The notes under the pieces were generated by a model that made no database searches, had not been told where the DNA came from, and saw nothing but the letters and a program-made list of their open reading frames with translations. Shown here in pieces: positions 56,862 to 64,000 of a DNA stretch of 64,000 bases (position 1 is the stretch's first letter; each line of letters begins with the position of its first letter). The translations under genes and the position numbers were made by a program. Where the stretch lies: contig SSNU01000231.1 in the NCBI GenBank assembly GCA_012064415.1, positions 96,790 to 160,789 of the forward strand, given 5' to 3'. This stretch comes from Gyrodactylus bullatarudis (lineage: Eukaryota > Platyhelminthes > Monogenea > Gyrodactylidea > Gyrodactylidae).

Positions 56862-57839
56862 ATGGAGTTTTTCAATGGTGGGGTCTGCTATGCCAGGAAG
56901 CGTTTAGATGGCCAAGTTGCTATCGTCACTGGATCAAACACCGGAATTGGACTTGAGACTGTGGCAGAGCTTGCTCGCCGAGGTTGCACTGTCGTGATGG
57001 CGTGCAGAAACATGGAAAAGATGACAGAAGCAAAGAAAACCATCCTGGAACAATACGGCAATGAGAATGGCCTCAAACTCAACGTTCCCAACAAAGATGT
57101 TGGCGAAGACATTACAGTTGTACGCCCTGAGCAAATAGTTACCATGGTGTTAGATTTATCTTCTATAAAATCGATAACTAAATTTGTTAAGGAGTATACA
57201 AGCTCTTATCAGAAGTTGAACATTCTCATCTGCAACGCCGGTGTGATGATGTGCCCATACTCAAAGACGGAAGATGGCTTCGAGATGCAGATGGGAACTA
57301 ATTATATGGGTCACTTCTTGCTGACCGAACTATTGATTCCTCTTGTGAAGTCTTCCGATGGTCGTATCATCCTAGTATCAAGTACTGCTCATAATCAAGG
57401 TAAAATAGACACGAAGAACCTCTTCGCCAATCAAACAGACTATAATCCACACCTGGTTTATTGTAATTCAAAGCTGGCAAACGTTGTGTACGCCAAAAAC
57501 TTGGCAAAAAGGTTTGGCGATGATGGACCTCTGGTGATGAGTCTTCACCCAGGTGTTGTTCGCACAGACCTGGCTCGTCATGTTAACCCAGTGTCACGAG
57601 AACTTACTTTTTTTGTTGGACGTGCATTCATGAAAAATGCTTGGCAAGGAGCTCAGACAACATTGCACTGTGCCCTTGCTGCTAAAAAGGATCTTGTTCA
57701 AGGGGGATACTATTCTGATTGTATGCTTAAGAAGCCGCTGTCTCTTGCTGAAGATGAAGAGTTTGTGGAAGAATTGACTAAGCAAACTTATAGGTCTGTT
57801 CAATTAACGGAAGCTGGAAAAGATCTTTTCAACACATGA
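56862..57839 (+). CDS. RDH-like short-chain dehydrogenase, copy 3, anchor-less and chimeric
   Basis: Intronless, 325 residues. It starts MEFFNGGVCYARKRLDGQ, so the membrane anchor of copies 1 and 2 is absent. Cofactor motif TGSNTGIG, ILICNAGVM and YCNSKLANV are intact. The 5' part (56880-57340) is identical to copy 1 apart from one base (57002). From 57340 onward the sequence instead follows copy 4, including CMLKKPLSLAEDEEFVEELT at the C-terminus. This is a clear mosaic from unequal exchange or gene conversion. Without the anchor it is probably soluble. A distant upstream exon supplying an anchor is possible but none is visible. Confidence 0.82.
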   Translation: MEFFNGGVCYARKRLDGQVAIVTGSNTGIGLETVAELARRGCTVVMACRNMEKMTEAKKTILEQYGNENGLKLNVPNKDVGEDITVVRPEQIVTMVLDLSSIKSITKFVKEYTSSYQKLNILICNAGVMMCPYSKTEDGFEMQMGTNYMGHFLLTELLIPLVKSSDGRIILVSSTAHNQGKIDTKNLFANQTDYNPHLVYCNSKLANVVYAKNLAKRFGDDGPLVMSLHPGVVRTDLARHVNPVSRELTFFVGRAFMKNAWQGAQTTLHCALAAKKDLVQGGYYSDCMLKKPLSLAEDEEFVEELTKQTYRSVQLTEAGKDLFNT

Positions 57840-58345
57840 ATCTTTTTATTCTCATCATTGAAACTTTATTGCGTCATTGTAGACTAAAATTTTTTTTTCA
57901 GAAGATCTATTTTCTCTTAAGCTGTAATAATTACTTTTCCAAGAAGTTTAGTCTATTCGCGATGATTGAAATCGACTGAATAACATAAATAGTTGTTTAT
58001 ATATATTATTAGTTGTATCAGAGAGTAAAGAGTAATGATATCTTAGAACATATGGAATATAGGTTTTTAATTTTTTTTTAAATAGAAAAATTTCATTGAT
58101 TAAAATTAAATAAATATTTACAAAAAATGAGTGCTTGAAATGATAAAAGTTCAAAATATATTTCAAAAAATCACAAAATCCAGAAGCAAGATGAGACATC
58201 CTAGTTTTCTGCAACTCATCAGCAGATTCAGTCTCAAATAAACACTGAGTAGAGATTGATTGCAAAGTGTGCAACGAAAAGAAACCAGTTGCTAAATCTA
58301 TACAAAAGTTAATCTCACAGTCAGAGGCTTAACTTTAATGGATAT
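57840..58345. other. No gene recognised
   Basis: 3' flank of SDR copy 3, AT-rich, with no convincing frame on either strand. Confidence 0.4.
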
Positions 58346-58749
58346 AAATTTTATATTATAATATTCCTAATATTTTTGAGGATCTGAACAACTACACATA
58401 TTTCGAATTACAAGAAGAATGGCTAACTAATTTTGCTGCTTTTGTTGGAAACCGACACGTTTTATTGATCCTAGATAACTTCAATGGTCACAAAGGTGTT
58501 CGAGTACCAGAGAATATCAGAATTTTATTTTTGACAAGCAATTCCACATCCTTGACACAGCCACTCGATCAAGGAATAATCAAGTCGTTTAAAGACAAGT
58601 ACAAAAGCATCTCCCTTGACTATAGTCTGACTGAGGAAATTACACTGGCTAGTGCTCTCGAGCATAGCAGAGAAGCATGGAATGATGTTACAGTTTCTAC
58701 AATTCGAAACTGCTTCCGACATTCTAGAGGCTTGATAAATTTTCAATAA
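58346..58749 (+). pseudogene. pogo/Tigger-type transposase fragment
   Basis: The open frame reads FEDLNNYTYFELQEEWLTNF, then RHVLLILDNFNGHKG (second catalytic Asp) and LFLTSNSTSLTQPLDQGIIK (the 'PN-TS--QP-DQG' block before the third acidic residue), ending at SRGLINFQ. These are hallmarks of the pogo/Tigger/jerky DDE_1 family of Tc1-mariner. The N-terminal DNA-binding part and the first Asp are missing, and no terminal repeats were found. A 5'-truncated relic. Confidence 0.8.
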
Positions 58750-59279
58750 ATCTGTAAAACCAGTAAACAGATTGAATAATGTTATTGTTTGTTTTAGGGG
58801 TTAAGATTGACAAGCCCATTTTTGAGGTGAAGAAAAATAAAAATTGAGATGTGAGAATAAAAATTGAGTAAAATCATCAAAAAATTGCGTGACTTTGAGT
58901 TAAAATATTATTGTTATGTGGGCTCTTGGATAGCTAGTTTATGGTACAGATAGGATGAGAAAAAGAAGATCTATCGATTAGTACTTGTTGTAATCAAATC
59001 TAAAATTTAACGAACCTTCTGATATGATATGTCTACTCATAAGTAATAAGGTAATGGTGAAATTTATTTTGAGAGTAGAAAAATAGGTGATAAAAATTGA
59101 CCGGCAAATTGGAATACTGACTGTAAATATTTACTTAAACTTACATATACGTCCGAATAACCGATGGAGAAATTCATAATTGGATGTTTTTAAAAAGAAC
59201 TTTATTGAAGAGAACTACGTATTTCGCCAGGTCTTATAAATATGTACTTTTGTTTACTTTTTGGTTTAATTACGAAAAG

Positions 59280-59983
59280 TCTAAGGGTAAAAGTCCTATT
59301 TTACAATTGGTCTAAATCATTTTTACAAAAAGTCTAAGATCTATTCGGTGTATTATCAAATGGTCTAAGTCTGTTTACAGAAAGTATAACTGATATATGC
59401 GGGTATTGTCATTTGACCTAACAAATTTACACGTTCTATAACTTTGCTTAAAATATTTATCAATTGGCATAAGTTTTTTGACGCCAAGTCTAAGTTTAGA
59501 AAATGACAGTTTTAACGTAAAAATAGTAAATAAGATTTATTTTGGCTACTGATAGCATCCTTCCCTATTCGAAAATACATTCTTACCTCCACTTAGAGCA
59601 CACCCATTTTTAATATATTCTTATAACCATCATTCCTATAAGTAGCATCGAGAAAAAATAAATATTTAGAAGAGGTTTTCTGACGAGAGATTTTTCGTCT
59701 CAGAAAGGTAATTTTTGCTAAAATTAACCTGCATAAGATTCGCTCTCTAAATTTAGATTTTACGTGAAATTACTTCATTTTAACATACTATTAACTAATT
59801 TTTACATATTGCACACAGAATTATGGCTTGAACACCATTCAATAGAGAATTAAAATTTTCAATTTTCTATCTCAAAATTGACAACAATTTGAAAAATGAA
59901 AGAATGCTATCAGAAACCGGAGTAAATTTGATTTAAACTTTTTCATATTGTAAACTTAGACTTGGCGTCAAAAACTTATGCCA
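59280..59983. repeat. Inverted-repeat element with recurring GTCTAA motif
   Basis: GGCATAAGTTTTTTGACGCC at 59466 and its near reverse complement GGCGTCAAAAACTTATGCC near 59963 form about 33-bp inverted repeats. Upstream, AGTCTAAG or GGTCTAA recurs about every 30-45 bp between 59275 and 59375. Likely a non-autonomous DNA element of unknown superfamily. Confidence 0.5.
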
Positions 59984-60344
59984 GAAAACTTAAAGCATGG
60001 GTTTACTTTTAAGTAGGCACATTGTAACTTTGACCCTAGAGTTCAAAAAGTGCCACAGACCATTTTTAAACTGTGCAAATGAAATTTTCATGAACTACAG
60101 GCTATTCCAAGTATGGAAGTGAATTCGATTTTTAATTTTACTTGAAAAAAAACAAGGACCCAGTCTAATATAAAAGGTCTCGAAGGGGGACTTATTTACT
60201 GAATAATATTCAGTCGAATAAAAATTAGAGTAAAGAAGAGTTATAAAATAATCAAGTTTAGTTCTAAAATATGAGATTATTGATTTTTATATCATATAGG
60301 TTATCATACTGTGATAATCAATAATTTAGTTTCAACAAATATAA

Positions 60345-61268
60345 AGCTGGGAGTTTATGATTTTGTCAAAATTGTCAAATTTTACATCAAGAAATGGAAT
60401 TTGATCAAGATTTTCTAAGGATCACTTGAACGATATGAAAAAAAATATTTTAGAAAAAATCAATTTGTAAGGATGTTATGGTATATTTTAATCCGAGGAT
60501 TTAAAAAGTTAAATTTGAATCATTAAATTGAGGGGTAATTGAAAAATCCCGATTTTTCGATTTCTCACGATGATGAGGAATTTTTGTTCGTATCCATATT
60601 TCTGAGGTAGAATTTGGAAAACTGATTTAATGGTGGAATGATATTCTGAAATATTCTCGATGAATAGCGGAATTCATGAATTTTTCTACAAACATTTAAT
60701 TTTTCTTTACGGGATCAAAATTATCTGTGTATTTTTTGGTAACCGATTCACAAGGTAGACATTCAATAATTTCAAGAAAAAAGTTTAATTTTGGAAAATT
60801 ACGAGAAATTTTAATTTTTCAGCTCGCGCTGTTTTTTCAATCTATTGACTTTTGAAATTTTTGTTGATTTCAAGGGGTGAGAGGGATCTCCTATAAAAAA
60901 TCTTGATTCTGAAAAACCTCTCTTGACAACACACTCACTTTCAAATGAATAAAAAATGGGATTTTGGCGCCAAGTCGAAATTTGAAAATGTTTCATACAA
61001 CTAATTTTTTTTCTTCAAAAAGTCAGTGAAAATGTCAGAATAAAAAAATTATTCCGATAAGAATTCAATTAGGCCTATATTGTTTATACTACCCGGCGAT
61101 GAAGTATTCGGGAAAGTACCATCCATTTTCGATATTCAAAAATTGCCAAAAAAATTCTTGTTTTTTTTAAAATTGTTTCATCATGGAAATCAAAAAATTG
61201 ATAATTTCCTAACTTCTCGTAAAAACTTGAGGTTCTTTCAAAAATAGTAAATTCTAATCTCCATGTCA
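60345..61268. repeat. Palindromic dispersed repeat, copy 6 (long, diverged)
   Basis: Left edge AAGCTGGGAGTTTATGATTT; right edge near AATAGTAAATTCTAATCTCC. TTTTGGCGCCAAGTCGAAAT at about 60961 is the family marker. It lies directly upstream of SDR copy 4. Confidence 0.5.
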
Positions 61269-61455
61269 ACTAGTTTCATAATTAAACCTGAGATACATTA
61301 AATTTATGCAAATCTTGAAATAAAAAAAATGAAAAGAGATGGAACATTTATTAAGTTGACATTATGACGTTGAAAATCTTGACAGGACATTTACACTTGA
61401 GCTCACTTGATTTAGTGAGCTATTCAATAAATGAAAGCAAATCACGATAAAGATA

Positions 61456-61463
61456 TATAAAAA
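61456..61463 (+). promoter_or_regulatory. TATA-like box of SDR copy 4
   Basis: TATAAAAA within TATATAAAAA, 38 bp before the ATG at 61494, in sequence homologous to the copy 3 upstream region. Expected spacing would place transcription start just before the ATG. Confidence 0.5.
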
Positions 61464-61493
61464 TAAGTCTCCTTAAAAATTATTCTTGATAGA

Positions 61494-62474
61494 ATGAAGT
61501 ATTTCAGTGGTGGGGTTTGCCATGCCAGGAAGCGTTTAGATGGCCAAGTTGCTATCGTCACTGGATCAAACACCGGAATTGGACTCGAGACTGTGGCAGA
61601 GCTTGCTCGCCGAGGTTGCACTGTCGTGATGGCGTGCAGAAACATGGAAAAGATGACAGAAGCAAAGAAAACCATCCTGGAACGTTACGGCAATGTTGAT
61701 GGTTTGAGTAAAAACTTATGCAAGGAATTTAACATTTCGGAAGACATTACAGTTGTCAAGTCTGAGCAGATTTTGACATATTTAGTAGATTTGTCCTCGA
61801 TTCAATCAATAAGAGATTTTGTTAAAGAATTTTCTGGCTTTTATGAGAAACTCGATCTACTCATCTGCAACGCCGGTGTGATGATGTGCCCATACTCAAA
61901 GACGGAAGATGGCTTCGAGATGCAGATGGGAACCAATCATTTGGGCCATTTCGTTCTGACCGAACTATTGATTCCTCTTGTGAAGTCTTCCGATGGTCGT
62001 ATCATCTTAGTATCGAGTCTCGCTCATTACCATGGTCAATTAGACATGAATAAACTGTTTTTTAATCAAACAGACTATAGCCCACGTCAGGCTTATTGCA
62101 ATTCAAAGCTGGCAAACGTTATGTACGCCAAAAACTTGGCAAAAAGGTTTGGCGATGATGGACCTCTGGTGATGAGTCTTCACCCAGGTGTTATTCGCAC
62201 AGATTTGGCTCGTCATTTTAATCCAGTATTGCGAAAAATCGCCTTTGGTATTGGTCATGTAATTATGAAAAACGCTTGGCAAGGTGCTCAAACAACACTT
62301 CATTGTGCTTTGGCTTCAAAATATGATCTTGTTCAAGGGGGATACTATTCTGATTGTATGCTTAAGAAGCCGCTGTCTCTTGCTGAAGATGAAAAGTTTG
62401 TGGAAGAATTGACTAAGCAAACTTATAAATCTGTTCAGTTAACGGAAGCTGGAAAAGATCTTTTCAACACATAA
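61494..62474 (+). CDS. RDH-like short-chain dehydrogenase, copy 4, anchor-less
   Basis: Intronless, 326 residues from MKYFSGGVCHARKRLDGQ; no membrane anchor. TGSNTGIG, LLICNAGVM and YCNSKLANV are intact, and HPGVIRTDLARHF is near the end. Bases about 61508-61695 and 61860-61935 are nearly identical to copies 1 and 3. The intervening section (SKNLCKEFNISEDITVVKSE onward) is diverged, a conversion-like pattern. The string TATTTCAG just before TGGTGGGG looks like a splice acceptor, so an upstream exon with a different N-terminus cannot be excluded; the TATA-like box argues against it. Substrate unknown. Confidence 0.84.
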   Translation: MKYFSGGVCHARKRLDGQVAIVTGSNTGIGLETVAELARRGCTVVMACRNMEKMTEAKKTILERYGNVDGLSKNLCKEFNISEDITVVKSEQILTYLVDLSSIQSIRDFVKEFSGFYEKLDLLICNAGVMMCPYSKTEDGFEMQMGTNHLGHFVLTELLIPLVKSSDGRIILVSSLAHYHGQLDMNKLFFNQTDYSPRQAYCNSKLANVMYAKNLAKRFGDDGPLVMSLHPGVIRTDLARHFNPVLRKIAFGIGHVIMKNAWQGAQTTLHCALASKYDLVQGGYYSDCMLKKPLSLAEDEKFVEELTKQTYKSVQLTEAGKDLFNT

Positions 62475-62956
62475 ATCATTTAATTCACTAAATTTAGCAA
62501 TCATTATTCTGTGAAGAAATGTTTATTTTCTTAAAAATTTCTACATAGTTTTTTGTTGACTTACTATTCAATATTAAAAGCTTGTTTTGGTTTTGAGATA
62601 AACGCTGGACATACTTATGCAGATTCTCCCTATATTCTGGTTTCTCTATTGGTATGAAATATAGAGTTATTGCCAAAAAGTGTATATGTGGGTAGGGGAT
62701 TTTCCAAAAGGCACATATATTTTCCCAAAAATGTAATGATATACACGATGTATTTCCAATCTTCATATATATTTTTCCAAAAAACGCACTAGTGTGTTCG
62801 ATAATTTCCAAAACATAAATAGCATTTACAAAAATTGAATATGTCTGTAAGACTAATTACCAAAAGTGTATATTTTGATATATTTATCAATACATACATA
62901 TATCTCATACAAATTAAATACATATAACATTAATAAATCAACAATCGTGTATAATG
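62475..62956. repeat. Intergenic region with clustered CCAAAA motif
   Basis: Between 62662 and 62882 the motif TT(T/A)CCAAAA or a close variant occurs about eight times, some followed by AGTGTATAT or GCACATAT. It lies just past the 3' end of the MULE transposase, so it may be a MULE terminal region with subterminal repeats. That is inference. Confidence 0.4.
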
Positions 62957-64000
62957 TTATGCAATTAAAGAATTTTTCTCTTGATAAATCTTAAATTTTC
63001 TTCTGAAATTTTTATATGTCCTATCGACAAAGCTGAATATAAATTTTAAGGGGTGTAAGGAGCGATCCTGTAGAAATTTCGCAATCATAGACTCCGCTAT
63101 GTTTGAGGTCAGATTACCATATCGACACCTTTGAACCGCATTTTCTGCCCAATTCTGATGGGGTATGGAATCTAGGTAGATACGAACAGAAGAGTTAATT
63201 GACTCCAAGGCTTGCATTGCTTCTTTGAAATCTTCTAAAGTAACGGCATTTGCTGCTTTGAAAATTTTTCCATTGTAGTTGTGCTTAAACTTGGCCTTCA
63301 AATTTTTACCGATATGATAAAGAAAGAGACAATGGACAACATCTGGGAGAATATTCTGATCGCTAGCTGCAAGACTCTTTTCTCGATCCGAAATTATCAC
63401 AGCTCTTGGATTTATATTCAATGATAAACAGGAGTCTAGACATTCAATGAAAAAACTCCAAGTATCCTGACATTCGGAACAAGCCGATTGCAACAGGAAA
63501 TGTTTGATTATTAGCATCTATACCAGACGCCGTCAGAAGAACATTTGAATTAGACTTGAAATGACAGCCATCTAGTGCTATGACCGGTAAACTTTTGTGG
63601 AAGACATTTTGGCAAATGTTTAGACAGAGAAATGCATTCTTAAGAATCTTATTATCATTAAATTCAATTTTTGTGAAAAACTGCTAAGTCTTTTAAACGA
63701 TTTCAAAGTGTTATTATTTTCTTCATTTTTCAAACTCTTTAGACAACGATAAGCAGCTTTCTAAGAAAATAAATTCCCTATTCGCTCTTGAGAATATTCT
63801 GACAGTCAATGGGGATGATATTCAAAACGTTTCTATGAACCCGACGCAACGCATCGCATCACATATTCAAACAGTGCTTTTGGAATGGATCATCCTCAAA
63901 ATTGGTCTTAAAGTTGAAAAAAGATGAAAAATTAGCGAAAAATGCCATGCACTTTTTTGTTTTTACCCTTCAACAGGCTATCTTATTTTGATAAAATCTC
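62957..64000 (-). pseudogene. MULE (Mutator-like) transposase, broken, running off the window
   Basis: On the minus strand the upstream part reads AAYRCLKSLKNEENNNTLKS (about 63740), a frame change, NKILKNAFLCLNICQNVFHK, SLPVIALDGCHFKSNSNVLL (first catalytic Asp in LDGCH) and TASGIDANNQTFPVAIGL. A frameshift near 63478 shifts to the long frame ending at 62957. That frame has DTWSFFIECLDS, PRAVIISDREKSLAAS (second Asp, 'isDre'), VHCLFLYHIGKNLKAKF (the H-x-N-type block) and AENAVQRCRYGNLTSNIAES (the 'sNiaES' block). These are standard MULE transposase motifs. At least two frameshifts and stops (TAG near 63690 and 63775) show decay. The N-terminus lies beyond 64000. Confidence 0.8.

Overview
The window is AT-rich animal nuclear DNA. 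The genes have spliceosomal GT-AG introns and metazoan proteins: a class A GPCR, eIF3h, the APC/C subunit APC1, a DHHC palmitoyltransferase and RDH-type short-chain dehydrogenases. The mix of Ginger-like, piggyBac, pogo/Tigger, MULE and Penelope-like remnants fits an arthropod. A mite is my guess, but the sequence does not prove it. Introns are generally short (about 50-150 nt), and two are only 25 nt.

Layout. 1-28 kb is gene-poor: an intronless GPCR with a very long second intracellular loop (minus), a small secreted Cys-rich protein (minus), a broken secreted-protein gene, and an unrecognised 637-residue protein built from two tandem copies of one domain. Around them lie a foldback element carrying an array of 18-bp palindromes, a decayed Ginger-like transposon with TIRs over 200 bp, an internally deleted piggyBac element, TTAA-flanked MITEs and many copies of a palindromic repeat. 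28-51 kb is gene-dense: a hypothetical polar protein (minus), eIF3h (plus), a 12-exon Asn/Pro-rich protein ending in a NEMO/optineurin-type C2HC zinc finger (minus), a coiled-coil gene (minus) that shares a short divergent promoter with APC1 (plus, 16 exons, 2530 aa), then a DHHC enzyme (plus). 51.8-62.5 kb is a plus-strand array of four RDH-like SDR genes with mosaic identity. The array is interrupted by a Penelope-like remnant with inverted terminal copies, each containing a complete hammerhead ribozyme motif, by a pogo/Tigger fragment and by repeats. The window ends inside a decayed MULE transposase.

One N at 52329 joins two identical 55-bp ends. It is an unmerged assembly overlap that artificially breaks SDR copy 1.

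The single-copy genes do ordinary cell work: translation initiation, mitotic ubiquitin ligation and palmitoylation. The SDR array is probably a lineage-specific expansion of retinoid/lipid or xenobiotic carbonyl metabolism. The most unusual structures are the ribozyme-bearing inverted repeat, the palindrome-array foldback, the 25-nt introns and the SDR mosaics. All exon models were assembled by eye from frame continuity and splice consensus.
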